This document shows, one piece after another, positions 24,894 to 32,656 of a DNA stretch of 64,000 bases. How positions within the stretch are numbered: position 1 is the stretch's first letter; the number at the start of each line of letters is the position of its first letter. Source of the DNA: JACCZR01 sp963830065 (lineage in GTDB: Bacteria; Actinomycetota; Thermoleophilia; Solirubrobacterales; Thermoleophilaceae); NCBI GenBank assembly GCA_963830065.1, contig CAWHLA010000007.1, positions 124,001-188,000 on the forward strand, written 5' to 3'. A model generated the notes under the pieces. The model did not search any database. It had not been told where the DNA came from and saw only the letters and a list, made by a program, of their open reading frames with translations. The translations under genes and the position numbers were made by a program.

Positions 24894-26269
24894 GCGGTGC
24901 CGCCCACGGTCAGCTCGCGGATGCGCACGTGGGGCTGGCCCACTCCGGCGGCCACCGACTGGCCCGCCTTGCCGCAGAAGCCGGTGGCGATCTTCAGGTC
25001 GTCGGCGATCCCGTCCAGCGCCGCCAGGGCCTCGAGGCCGTTGCCCACCAGCGTGGCGCCGCGCACCGGCGCAGTCACCTTGCCGTTCTCGATCAGGTAG
25101 CCCTCCGAGACGCCGAAGACGAAATCGCCGGTGGCGGGCTCCACCTGGCCACCGCCGAAGGAGATCGCGTACAGCCCGCGCTCCACGCCCTCGATGAGCT
25201 CCTCCACCCGCGCCCCGCCCGGAGCGAAGTAGGTGTTGGTCATGCGGGGCACCGGCAGGTGGCGGAAGGACTGGCGGCGGCCGTTGCCGGTCGAAGCGAC
25301 TTCGTCCTTCCGGGCCCGCAAAAGGTCGTACAGGTACGAGGTCAGCTCGCCGCCCTCGATCACTGTGGTGCGGCGGGTGGGCGTGCCCTCGTCGTCGATC
25401 CCGTCGCTGCCCCACTCGTTGGCCTTCAGGCCGTCGTCGTAGGCGGTGACGAAGTCCGGCGCAAGGCTCTCCCCGAGCTTGCCTTCGTAGACGCTGGCCC
25501 GCTTCTGAACCGCGTCGGCCTCCAAGCCGTGGCCGACGGCCTCGTGGAGCAGGACGCCGCCGAAGCCATTCCCGACCACCACCGGCATGCGGCCAGTCGG
25601 CGCGTCCACCGCGTCCAGCAGCGCCAGGGCCCTCTGGGCTGCCTTCGCGCCGATCTCCTCGGCCCCGTCGAGCAGCTCGAAACCGGCGTGGCCGCCGCGG
25701 GTGTCGGTGCCCGTCTCCACCTTGTCTCCGTCGCGCGCCACCACCTGGGCCGCGAGGCGCACGCGCGTGCGGTCGTCGGAGGCCGCCACGCCCTCGGAGT
25801 TGAAGACCTCCACCAACCGGCGGCCCTCCGAGTAGCCGATCCGCGCTTGGCTGACCGCCGCCCCGGCCCCGCGGGCCTCCTGCTCGGCGGCGCGCAAGAG
25901 GTCGGCCTTCCGCACCGCCTCGACCTCCTCCGGGCGGACGCCGATGGCGTGCTCGGCGGCGGGCCGAGGCGCGCTCAGCGCGGCCGGGTCGCGGGCTTGC
26001 GAGCGCACCGCGCCCGCGACGGAGCCCGCCACCTCCAGCAGGTCGCCCTCGGCGAGGCCGTCGACGTGTCCGAAGTACGTGGCGTCACCCACCACCACCC
26101 GCACGCCCGCTCCGCGCTCGCTACCCGCCTGCGGGTGCTCGACGCGGCCGTCGTCGAGCGAGAGCGAGAAGCCGGTGCGGTCCTCCGCGTAGACCTCGGC
26201 CAGGTCGCCGCCGTGAGCCAGCGCGCGAGCGAGCACCCGCTCGGCCAGCTCCGGCTCGACCAGGCTCAC
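24890..26269 (-). CDS. tldD: TldD-family zinc metalloprotease subunit
   Basis: A 459-residue TldD with the zinc motif HEAVGH (HExxxH) near residue 245 and the following GLEADAVQKRASVYEGKLG. The C-terminal SEGYLIENGKVTAPVRGATLVGNG and FCGKAGQ (a possible third ligand cysteine) are typical. It is the catalytic half of TldD-TldE and also matches family members linked to peptide maturation. The GTG start overlaps the stop of an 82-residue gene. Upstream are that small gene and a roadblock-like gene, all overlapping, so four proteins are made from one coupled unit. Confidence 0.96.
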   Translation of the reverse strand: MSLVEPELAERVLARALAHGGDLAEVYAEDRTGFSLSLDDGRVEHPQAGSERGAGVRVVVGDATYFGHVDGLAEGDLLEVAGSVAGAVRSQARDPAALSAPRPAAEHAIGVRPEEVEAVRKADLLRAAEQEARGAGAAVSQARIGYSEGRRLVEVFNSEGVAASDDRTRVRLAAQVVARDGDKVETGTDTRGGHAGFELLDGAEEIGAKAAQRALALLDAVDAPTGRMPVVVGNGFGGVLLHEAVGHGLEADAVQKRASVYEGKLGESLAPDFVTAYDDGLKANEWGSDGIDDEGTPTRRTTVIEGGELTSYLYDLLRARKDEVASTGNGRRQSFRHLPVPRMTNTYFAPGGARVEELIEGVERGLYAISFGGGQVEPATGDFVFGVSEGYLIENGKVTAPVRGATLVGNGLEALAALDGIADDLKIATGFCGKAGQSVAAGVGQPHVRIRELTVGGTA

Positions 26270-26514
26270 TTCGGCGCCCGGGCGCCGCGCCGGCCCTCGG
26301 CCGGCCGGGGCATGGCCAGCTCGGCCATGTGCTCCGCGGCCTCGAGGACGGCGTCGTAGCCGCGCGCCGAGGGCTTGAGAAGAAAGGTCATGCCCTCCTC
26401 GTCGCCCAGCACGATCCGCGGCTCGCGATCCTGCGCGCGGCGTCGGGCGGCCGCCGCGAAGCCCTCCGCCACCGCGGTGGCGCGGGCGACGGGCCCTTTG
26501 GGACGCTCCTTCAT
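26266..26514 (-). CDS. Conserved-looking 82-residue basic protein, unknown function
   Basis: A small basic protein with no membrane segment or signal. The first half is Ala/Arg-rich and probably helical; the middle RIVLGDEEGMTFLLKPSARGYDAVLEAAEHMAEL looks folded; the tail is basic. The ATG overlaps the upstream roadblock-like gene's stop and its own stop overlaps tldD, so it is locked into that unit. It could be a chaperone, adaptor or substrate for TldD/PmbA, but no residue pattern proves any of these. Confidence 0.75.
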   Translation of the reverse strand: MKERPKGPVARATAVAEGFAAAARRRAQDREPRIVLGDEEGMTFLLKPSARGYDAVLEAAEHMAELAMPRPAEGRRGARAPK

Positions 26515-26861
26515 GCCTCCACCCGCCGCAGGACGTGGCGCAGATCCATCACCGCCAGCGAGGGCAGGGCGGTGCGATTGGCCACCGCCGCGAGGGTGAA
26601 ACGGGCGTCGCGGACGGCGTAGATCCCCGCTCCCTCCACCTGGGCCTCGATCTGCGCGGCCGCGCGCTCGGGCGAGGCGCGGTCGACGGCGGTGAACAGG
26701 TCCGCCGCAGCGGCCCCGAACTCCCGCACGCGGTCGTCCTCCACACCCTCGGCGCCCAGCGGCTCACCGACCCCATCGACGATCACGGCGGCCCTGACCT
26801 CGCGCGAGAGCTCGAGCAGGGCAGCCGGCGCATCGGCCGGCGAAAGGGGCGCCGTCGCCAT
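26511..26861 (-). CDS. Roadblock/LC7-like protein
   Basis: About 116 residues with the pattern of a roadblock/longin-type dimer: a helix of small residues, AAVIVDGVGEPLGAEG as the first strand pair, a second helix, GAGIYAVRDARFTLAAVANR as the central beta hairpin, and a C-terminal helix LAVMDLRHVLRRV. In bacteria such proteins (MglB-like) regulate small GTPases, but no MglA-like GTPase is in this window. The ATG used gives the fold directly; another ATG nine codons upstream is possible. First gene of the coupled unit with the 82-residue protein, tldD and pmbA. Confidence 0.7.
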   Translation of the reverse strand: MATAPLSPADAPAALLELSREVRAAVIVDGVGEPLGAEGVEDDRVREFGAAAADLFTAVDRASPERAAAQIEAQVEGAGIYAVRDARFTLAAVANRTALPSLAVMDLRHVLRRVEA

Positions 26862-26928
26862 CCCGGCGAGATTAGCCCGTGAGGGCATCCTGCCCTTACT
26901 CGCATGGCACTGGCGCCGTCCCGGCGCC

Positions 26929-26940
26929 GATAATGCGCAG
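26929..26940 (+). promoter_or_regulatory. Candidate -10 element for a leaderless transcript
   Basis: GATAAT matches the TATAAT consensus at five of six bases and ends six bases before the ATG of a 46-codon gene. That spacing places the transcript start at or beside the ATG. No good -35 hexamer is visible. Confidence 0.5.
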
Positions 26941-27081
26941 ATGCCCCTGTCTCGGCTCTCCTGGTGGGTCACTGTCGGCGTCTGCCTGGTGGCCGCCGTC
27001 CTGCTGCTGATCAACGGCTACTCCGGGTACTCGGGCGTGCTGCTCGCGGTCGGCGCCGCGGCCGCCGTGAACCTCGTCTAG
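26941..27081 (+). CDS. 46-residue membrane peptide
   Basis: A very short gene encoding mostly two hydrophobic stretches, WWVTVGVCLVAAVLLLING and GVLLAVGAAAAVNLV, around a Gly/Tyr/Ser turn (YSGYSG). This is the layout of a small two-helix hairpin peptide of the membrane. The ATG has no ribosome site, but a good -10 lies just upstream, which suggests leaderless translation. It is divergent from the tldD unit and convergent with the CDF transporter, whose stop directly abuts its own. Function unknown. Confidence 0.6.
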   Translation: MPLSRLSWWVTVGVCLVAAVLLLINGYSGYSGVLLAVGAAAAVNLV

Positions 27082-28005
27082 CTACTCGGGTTCGAGGTGC
27101 ACCAGCACGTCGGCGCCCCGAAGCCGGCCGGCGATCGCCGCGGTGATCTCGTGGCTCACCTCGTGTGCGCGCGCGAGCGTGGTGCCATCGCGGAACTGCA
27201 CGTGCAGGTCCACGTAGCGCCTGCTGCCCGCGCGCCGGGCGCGGAGCTTGTGGTAGCCGACGACCTCCTCCGCGCCGAGCTCCTCGATCGCCAGGCGCAC
27301 GGACTCGAGCTCCTCGGCGGGGAGCGCCTCGTCCACCAGCACCCGCGAGGTGCGGGTGATGATGCGCAGGCCGGCCACCACGATCGCCGCCGCCACCACG
27401 AGCGCGGTGATCGGGTCGAAGATCTCCAGGCCGGTCACCTCCACCAGCAGCAGGCCGAGCAGCACCCCGAAGGAGGTCAAGGCGTCGGTGCGCAGGTGGG
27501 CGGCGTCGCCCTCGAGGGCCGGCGACTCGGTCCGCGCGGCCTGGCGGTAGAGGTAGGTCGACACCCCCACGTTGGCCACCGCCGAGAAGCCGATCACAGC
27601 GATGCCCACGCCCAGCGACTCGACCTCGGGCACGTCCACCAGCCGCCGCACCGACTCGATGACGATGACCGCCGCCCCAGCGAGGATCAGCATCCCCTCG
27701 ATCCCCGCGGCCAGATTCTCCACCTTCTGGTGGCCGTAGGGGTGCGACGCGTCGGCCGGCTCGTCGGCCTTGCGCACCGAGAAGTAGGCGACCACCGACG
27801 CGACCAGGTCGATGCTCGAGTGGATCGCCTCGGTGACGATCGCGATCGAGCCGGTGACCACACCGGCACCGAGCTTGAGCACGATCAGCAAGGAGTTGGA
27901 GAGGATCGAGACCGCCGCCGCGCGCGTCTTGGGCGGCGGCGACTGGGCCTCGGGCCCGATGGCGCCGGCGGGCGCCCTGGCCACCCGGCCGAGCGGCCCG
28001 CTCAC
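27082..28005 (-). CDS. Cation diffusion facilitator (CDF) transporter
   Basis: A 307-residue CDF protein with six membrane helices and a C-terminal cytoplasmic metal-binding domain. HSSIDLVASVVA in helix 2 and HLRTDALTSFGVLLG in helix 5 hold the intramembrane metal-site positions; the first has HxxxD (His-Ser-Ser-Ile-Asp) and the second HxxxD as well. A His/Asp pair of this type fits Zn2+, Cd2+ or Fe2+/Mn2+ export; the exact metal cannot be read. The SHPYGHQKVE loop is typical. The GTG start overlaps the rdgB stop as GTGA. Confidence 0.93.
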   Translation of the reverse strand: MSGPLGRVARAPAGAIGPEAQSPPPKTRAAAVSILSNSLLIVLKLGAGVVTGSIAIVTEAIHSSIDLVASVVAYFSVRKADEPADASHPYGHQKVENLAAGIEGMLILAGAAVIVIESVRRLVDVPEVESLGVGIAVIGFSAVANVGVSTYLYRQAARTESPALEGDAAHLRTDALTSFGVLLGLLLVEVTGLEIFDPITALVVAAAIVVAGLRIITRTSRVLVDEALPAEELESVRLAIEELGAEEVVGYHKLRARRAGSRRYVDLHVQFRDGTTLARAHEVSHEITAAIAGRLRGADVLVHLEPE

Positions 28006-28580
28006 GGGCGCTCCTTGGCCAGGCGCTCGGCCAGGGCCCGCGCCGCGCGGCCGCGGTGGCTGATGGCGTCCTTCTCGTCGGGCGCGAGCTCGGCCATGGT
28101 GCGGCCGTCGGCCAGATCGGCAGGGACGAAGGCCGGGTCGTAGCCGAACCCGCCGTCGCCGCGGGGCTCGTGGGTCAGCTCGCCCTCGCAACTGCCCTCC
28201 GCCGTCAGCTCGCCTTCGGTGTCCACGTAGGCCAGCACGCACTCGTAGGCCACCCGGGTGTCGCCGGTGGGCGGGACCTCCTCCAGCAGCTTGGCCAGGT
28301 TCTCCTCGTCGGTGGCGTCCTCGCCCGCGTAGCGCGCCGACCGCACGCCGGGGCGGCCGTCCAGCGCGGCGGCGGCGATGCCGGAGTCGTCGGCCACCGC
28401 GGGCCTGCCGGTCGCCCGCGCCGCCGCGCGCGCCTTGATCAGCGCGTTGTCGGCGAACGTCTCGCCGGTCTCGCGCGGAAGCTCGACCTCCTCGGGCAGG
28501 AGGGTCAGCTCGTGCGGCGCCAGCAGCGGTTCGAGCTCGCGCACCTTGTGCGCGTTACGGGTGGCGAGCACGAGCCGCAA
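28002..28580 (-). CDS. rdgB: XTP/dITP diphosphatase (Ham1/RdgB family)
   Basis: A 192-residue house-cleaning pyrophosphatase. Signatures are LVLATRNAHKVRELEP, GETFADNALIKARAAA, VADDSGIAAAALDGRPGVRSARYAG and GDGGFGYDPAFVP, with ISHRGRA near the end. It removes ITP, XTP and their deoxy forms from the nucleotide pool. The start is TTG, the only one of the usual start codons that keeps the first strand intact. It follows rph by 13 bases; rph-rdgB is a widespread pairing. Confidence 0.96.
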   Translation of the reverse strand: MRLVLATRNAHKVRELEPLLAPHELTLLPEEVELPRETGETFADNALIKARAAARATGRPAVADDSGIAAAALDGRPGVRSARYAGEDATDEENLAKLLEEVPPTGDTRVAYECVLAYVDTEGELTAEGSCEGELTHEPRGDGGFGYDPAFVPADLADGRTMAELAPDEKDAISHRGRAARALAERLAKERP

Positions 28581-28593
28581 ATCGGCGGCCGGC

Positions 28594-29319
28594 TCAACCC
28601 GCGACTGCGGCCTGCTGGGCCTCGCGCAGGCGCTCGATACCCCCGGCGGCGACCTCGAGCAGATCGTCGAGCGAGGCCCGCGACAGCGGCGTGCGCTCTC
28701 CGGTGGCCTGCACCTCGACCAGCCCGCCGTCGCCGGTCATGACCACGTTCATGTCCACCTCAGCGCGCGAGTCCTCGGAGTAGTCGAGGTCGAGCAGCGC
28801 CTCGCCGTCGACCATGCCGCACGACACCGCGGCCATCGTGGCGGACAGCGGCAGCGCATCGAGCTTGCCTTCGTCCACCAGCCGCTTGAGCGCCAGCTCG
28901 AGCGCGACAAACCCGCCGGTGATCGAGGCGCACCGGGTGCCGCCGTCGGCCTCCAGCACGTCGCAGTCGATCCAGACCGTCCGTTCGCCGAGGGCCTCGA
29001 AGTCGATCACGCCCCGCAGGGAGCGTCCGATCAGGCGCTGGATCTCGACCGTGCGGCCGTCGGGGCGGCCCTTGGAGACGTCGCGCCGCTTCCGCTCGCC
29101 GGTGGACGCCGGGAGCATCCCGTACTCCGAGGTGGCCCAGCCACGACCCTTGCCGGCCATCCAGCGCGGGACCTCCTCATCCACCGAGGCGGTGCAGATC
29201 ACACGAGTGCCGCCCTGCTCGATCAGAGCCGAGCCGGTGGCGCTCTTCACGAAGCCGGGCGTGATGTTGACCGGGCGAAGGTCGGCGGCCCCACGGCCGT
29301 CGTTGCGGGCCCCACTCAC
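28594..29319 (-). CDS. rph: Ribonuclease PH
   Basis: A 241-residue RNase PH, a phosphorolytic 3'-5' exoribonuclease that finishes tRNA 3' ends. Visible signatures are GRGAADLRPVNITPGF, GKGRGWATSEYGMLP, IQRLIGRSLRGVID and DCDVLEADGGTRCASITG, with the active-site Asp in LDLDYSEDSRAEVDMN. Normal length. GTG start, 19 bases after the murI stop. Together with murI and rdgB it forms the common murI-rph-rdgB run. Confidence 0.97.
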   Translation of the reverse strand: MSGARNDGRGAADLRPVNITPGFVKSATGSALIEQGGTRVICTASVDEEVPRWMAGKGRGWATSEYGMLPASTGERKRRDVSKGRPDGRTVEIQRLIGRSLRGVIDFEALGERTVWIDCDVLEADGGTRCASITGGFVALELALKRLVDEGKLDALPLSATMAAVSCGMVDGEALLDLDYSEDSRAEVDMNVVMTGDGGLVEVQATGERTPLSRASLDDLLEVAAGGIERLREAQQAAVAG

Positions 29320-29338
29320 GTTGCCCTCCGAAATCCGC

Positions 29339-30187
29339 TCACGCCGCCGCCTTGCGCGGGCTCGCCGGGCTGACGTCCACGTGGCGCACCTCGCCGATCG
29401 GGAGCTGCAGGAACCGAAGGCCCAGCCGGCGGAACTCGTCGGGGTCGCCGGAGGCCAGGAAGCGATAGTCGCCGCGGCGGTGCTCGTCCTCGCGCGCCAG
29501 ACCCCTCTCGCGCAGGCGGCCCTCGACCTCCCGGGCGATCGCCTCGCCCGAGGACACCAGCGTCACCCCGCGGCCCAGCCGCCGCTGCAGCGCGGGGCGA
29601 ACCAGCGGGTAGTGGGTGCAACCGAGGATGACGGTGTCCACATCGGCCTCGATGAGCGGCCCGCATGCCTCCTCCACGGCGGCGATCACTCGCTCGTCGA
29701 CCTCGCCGCCCTCCTGGATCAGCGGCGCCAAATCGGGTGCCGCCACCGCATGCAGCTCGGCGTCGGGCGCCGCCTCGGCCAGGGCCCGCGCGTACGCGCC
29801 GCTGTTGACGGTCGCCGTGGTGGCCAGCAGGCCCACGCGGCCGTTCTTGGTGGCAGTTGCCGCCAGCCGCGACTCCGGCGTGACCACGCTCACCACGTCC
29901 ACCCGGCCCGCGAGCTCGCTCCGCAGCGCCGCCGCCGCGGCCGCCGTCGCGCTGTTGCAGGCGATCACGATCAGCTTCGCGCCGTCCTCGAGCAAGCGGC
30001 CCGAGAGCTCGCGCGAGAACTCCAGCAGCTGCTCGGGGTCGCGGTCGCCGTACGGAAAGCGGGCGGTGTCCCCGAGGTAGACGAAGTCCTCGTGCGGCAG
30101 CGACACGAGGCACTCGTGCAGGACCGTCAGGCCTCCCACGCCGGAATCGAACACGGCAACGGGCAGCGATGAGTTCGCAGGCGCCAC
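29339..30187 (-). CDS. murI: Glutamate racemase
   Basis: A 282-residue cofactor-independent racemase. Both catalytic cysteines are present: IACNSATAAAA near residue 75 and GCTHYPL near 190. VFDSGVGGLTVL and YLGDTARFPYGD are typical. It makes D-glutamate for peptidoglycan. The GTG start is chosen a few residues before the first strand. Upstream is a roughly 110-base GC-rich stretch with repeated GCGCTCCCA-CGGG words and the 3' end of the pilin gene; I see no promoter there. Confidence 0.96.
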   Translation of the reverse strand: MAPANSSLPVAVFDSGVGGLTVLHECLVSLPHEDFVYLGDTARFPYGDRDPEQLLEFSRELSGRLLEDGAKLIVIACNSATAAAAAALRSELAGRVDVVSVVTPESRLAATATKNGRVGLLATTATVNSGAYARALAEAAPDAELHAVAAPDLAPLIQEGGEVDERVIAAVEEACGPLIEADVDTVILGCTHYPLVRPALQRRLGRGVTLVSSGEAIAREVEGRLRERGLAREDEHRRGDYRFLASGDPDEFRRLGLRFLQLPIGEVRHVDVSPASPRKAAA

Positions 30188-30298
30188 GCGCCCGATGTTC
30201 GCAGGCGACGCGGCGCGCGCCCACGCCCGCCGGGGGCCCGCGCTCCCACCGGGCCTGCGCTCCCAGCGGGGGGCCGCGCTCGTTGCTTCGCGCGGCGC

Positions 30299-30529
30299 TC
30301 AGAACTGCACCTTCTTCACCGCGGACTTGATCTTGGCCAGGATCGCGTCGCCGAGCTCCTTGCCCTCGTCGGTGCGGAACCCCTGCATTGCGGCCACCAC
30401 GCCGGCCATCACCAGCGCGACCAGCAGGATCAGCGCGACGTACTCGACGGTGCCCTGACCGCCCTGGCGTCGCAACGCGGCGGTGAGTCGCAGGCCGCCG
30501 GCGTGGGCGGCTCCAAACAGGCGGTACAT
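30299..30529 (-). CDS. Flp/Tad-type pilin-like protein
   Basis: A 76-residue protein with a short basic leader, then GGQGTVEYVALILLVALVMAG, the class III/IV prepilin pattern: a Gly before the cut, a Glu at position 5 after it, and a long hydrophobic helix. A small hydrophilic tail ends KSAVKKVQF. This is the Flp (type IVb) pilin layout used by Tad systems, but no prepilin peptidase, ATPase or Tad gene is nearby. ATG start with GGAGG nine bases upstream, partly buried in a hairpin. Confidence 0.85.
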   Translation of the reverse strand: MYRLFGAAHAGGLRLTAALRRQGGQGTVEYVALILLVALVMAGVVAAMQGFRTDEGKELGDAILAKIKSAVKKVQF

Positions 30530-30536
30530 GACCTTC

Positions 30537-30562
30537 CTCCCTCTTCGATTGATCGGAGGGAG
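30537..30562 (-). promoter_or_regulatory. Hairpin covering the pilin ribosome-binding site
   Basis: In the minus-strand RNA, CUCCCUC pairs with GAGGGAG seven for seven, and CGAU with AUCG inside it. The 3' arm is part of the GAGGGAGGAAGG Shine-Dalgarno region seven bases before the pilin ATG, so the helix would hide it. Confidence 0.5.
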
Positions 30563-30817
30563 ATCGTCCGCTGGGGCCGGTTACGGGACCAGACCGGCGT
30601 GTTACGAGATGGGCACGGGCGTGTGCCGGTTCGGCCCGGGGACCGCCCGCGGCCCGGGGAGCGACACGCGCACACGTTGAAAAAAGTCGTCAGGCGGCTG
30701 AGCATTTTTTCGAAGGGTGTGCGCGGTGCGCCCGGGTGCCGGTGCGCCCGGGTGCCGGCGCGGCCGCAGCCGGCCGCAGCGCAAGGGCGGCGGGCGCTAC
30801 TGCGAAGATGTCGCCGC
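30563..30817 (+). other. Gene-free interval with candidate asnB promoter and 16-bp tandem repeat
   Basis: Divergent region between the pilin and asnB. A -35-like TTGAAA (30677-30682) is followed after 17 bases by GAGCAT as a weak -10; A-runs and T-runs flank this pair (GAAAAAA ... ATTTTTT), the most AT-rich point around. Downstream, GGTGCGCCCGGGTGCC is repeated twice in tandem (30725-30756) in what would be the asnB leader, followed by GCGGCCGC-rich palindromic sequence. No coding frame is credible here. Confidence 0.45.
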
Positions 30818-32656
30818 GTGTGCGGCATCGCAGCGCTGCTGGACCCGGCCGGGGCCTCGGCCACCGACGCCGGTGAGCGGATGGCCGCCGCGCTGCGCCA
30901 CCGCGGGCCCGACGGGCAGGCGGTCCAGAGGTTCGGCCCCGCCACGCTGGTCAGCACCCGCCTGGCGATCATCGACGTGGCGGGCGGCGACCAGCCGCTG
31001 TTCTCCGAGGACGGCGAGATCGCGCTGGTGGCCAACGGCGAGATCTACAACCACCTGGACCTAAGACAGGGCCTGGAGGACCGAGGCCACCGCTTCGCGA
31101 CCGGCTCGGACTGCGAGGCGCTCGTGCACCGCTATGAGCAGGGCGGGCTCGGCTTCCTCGACCACGTGAACGGGATGTACGGCTTGGCGCTGTGGGACGC
31201 GCGTGAGAACCGCCTCATCGCCGCGCGCGACCCGTTCGGCGTCAAGCCGGTGTACTGGTGGAGCGACGGCAGCAGGACCGCGGTCGCCTCCGAGGTCGGC
31301 GCGCTGATCGCGGCCGGGCTGGTGAAGCCGGAGATCGACCCAATAGCGCTCGACCACTACCTGGCGTGCCGGTTCGTGCCCGGAGCCCGGACCATCTTCA
31401 GAGGGGTCCAGAAGCTCGCGCCCGGCGAGCTGCTCGTCGCCACCCCGAACGCCGACCCGAAGATCGAGAGCTTCCGCCGGCCGCCGGACCCGGAGATCGA
31501 GGAGAACGACCTCGCCGACGAGCTGGCCGCGAGCTTCACCGCCGCGGTGGAGCGCCAGATGATGTCCGACGTCCCGTACGGCGCCCTGCTCAGCGGCGGC
31601 GTGGACTCGGCGGCGATCGTCGCCGCGATGGAGAGCGCCGTAGAGCAGCCGCCGAAGACCTTCACCGTCGGCTTCCCCGGCGCGGGCGACGTGCTCGATG
31701 AGCGCGAAGCGGCCGCCCAGAGCGCGCAAATCCTCGGTTCCGATCACCGCGACACGGCGATGGTCCAGGGCGACTACCTGACCGAGTTGGGCGGGGCGGT
31801 ACGCCGGCTCGAGGAGCCGTGCGGGATCCCCTCGGCGCCCGCGCTGCTCCAGCTCTCCCGCTTCGCCGCCCAGGACGTGAAGGTCGTGCTCTCGGGCCAG
31901 GGGGCAGACGAGCCGCACGGCGGCTACGGGCGCCACCAGGCGGCGGCGCTGCTGGGTCCGCTGTCCCGCCTGCCGGGGCCGCTGGCAGGCTTGGCCGCGA
32001 AGCTGCCCAACGAGCGTGCGCGGCGCCTCGGCCACCTGCTGGGCCCGATGGAGGACGCCCAGCGGCTGGTACGGCTGGTGGAGATCAGCGACCAGGGCCT
32101 GCGGAAGCGGCTCACGGGGAGTCCCGGCGAGGAGGCCGAAGCGGAGAGGACGAAGCAGGCAACCGACCTGCTGACCGACATTCCCGACCGCGACCTCCTC
32201 GGCCAGGCCCTCTACCTCGACACGCGCATGTTCCTGCCGGCGAGCCTGCTGATCTGCGGCGACAAGATGTCCATGGCCGCCAGCCTCGAGCAGCGCGTCC
32301 CCTTCCTCGACGTCGAGCTCATGCGCTTCGTAGAGCGCATTCCATCGCGCGCTCGCGTGCGCCCGCGCGCAGGCAAGCGACTGCACCGCCAAGCGATGGA
32401 GCGTCTGCTGCCTCCGGAGATCGCCCACCGCCCCAAGCACGGGTTCTCGAGCCCGTGGGACGACTGGCTGAAGGAGTCACTGGGTCGCGAGATCGAGAAG
32501 CGCTACGCGTCCGGCACGGCATTGTCCGAGCTCGTCGATCCCCAGGCCGCGCAGCAACTGGTCGGGGCCCACCGCGAGAGCCGCGCCGACCACCGCTGGG
32601 TCCTGTTCTGCCTGCTCGAGCTGTCCGAGTGGCACGAGGCGTTCATAGGCGAATGA
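30818..32656 (+). CDS. asnB: Asparagine synthase (glutamine-hydrolysing)
   Basis: A 612-residue AsnB. After a GTG start, Cys2 (CGIAALLDP) is the glutaminase nucleophile, with RHRGPDGQ and NGEIYNH following. The synthetase half has LLSGGVDSAAIVAAM (the ATP-pyrophosphatase loop) and VVLSGQGADEPHGGYGRH. The C-terminal part is longer than in E. coli AsnB and resembles the secondary-metabolism/exopolysaccharide AsnB group (TIGR01536-like). The stop overlaps the following glycosyltransferase start as ATGA, so it may amidate a glycan or glycolipid precursor rather than only make asparagine; that is inference from context. Confidence 0.92.
   Translation: MCGIAALLDPAGASATDAGERMAAALRHRGPDGQAVQRFGPATLVSTRLAIIDVAGGDQPLFSEDGEIALVANGEIYNHLDLRQGLEDRGHRFATGSDCEALVHRYEQGGLGFLDHVNGMYGLALWDARENRLIAARDPFGVKPVYWWSDGSRTAVASEVGALIAAGLVKPEIDPIALDHYLACRFVPGARTIFRGVQKLAPGELLVATPNADPKIESFRRPPDPEIEENDLADELAASFTAAVERQMMSDVPYGALLSGGVDSAAIVAAMESAVEQPPKTFTVGFPGAGDVLDEREAAAQSAQILGSDHRDTAMVQGDYLTELGGAVRRLEEPCGIPSAPALLQLSRFAAQDVKVVLSGQGADEPHGGYGRHQAAALLGPLSRLPGPLAGLAAKLPNERARRLGHLLGPMEDAQRLVRLVEISDQGLRKRLTGSPGEEAEAERTKQATDLLTDIPDRDLLGQALYLDTRMFLPASLLICGDKMSMAASLEQRVPFLDVELMRFVERIPSRARVRPRAGKRLHRQAMERLLPPEIAHRPKHGFSSPWDDWLKESLGREIEKRYASGTALSELVDPQAAQQLVGAHRESRADHRWVLFCLLELSEWHEAFIGE

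Noticed and set aside
29316..30224. A second long minus-strand frame overlapping murI
   Set aside because: It is Arg/Ala/Gly-rich shadow; murI in the other frame has both catalytic cysteines.
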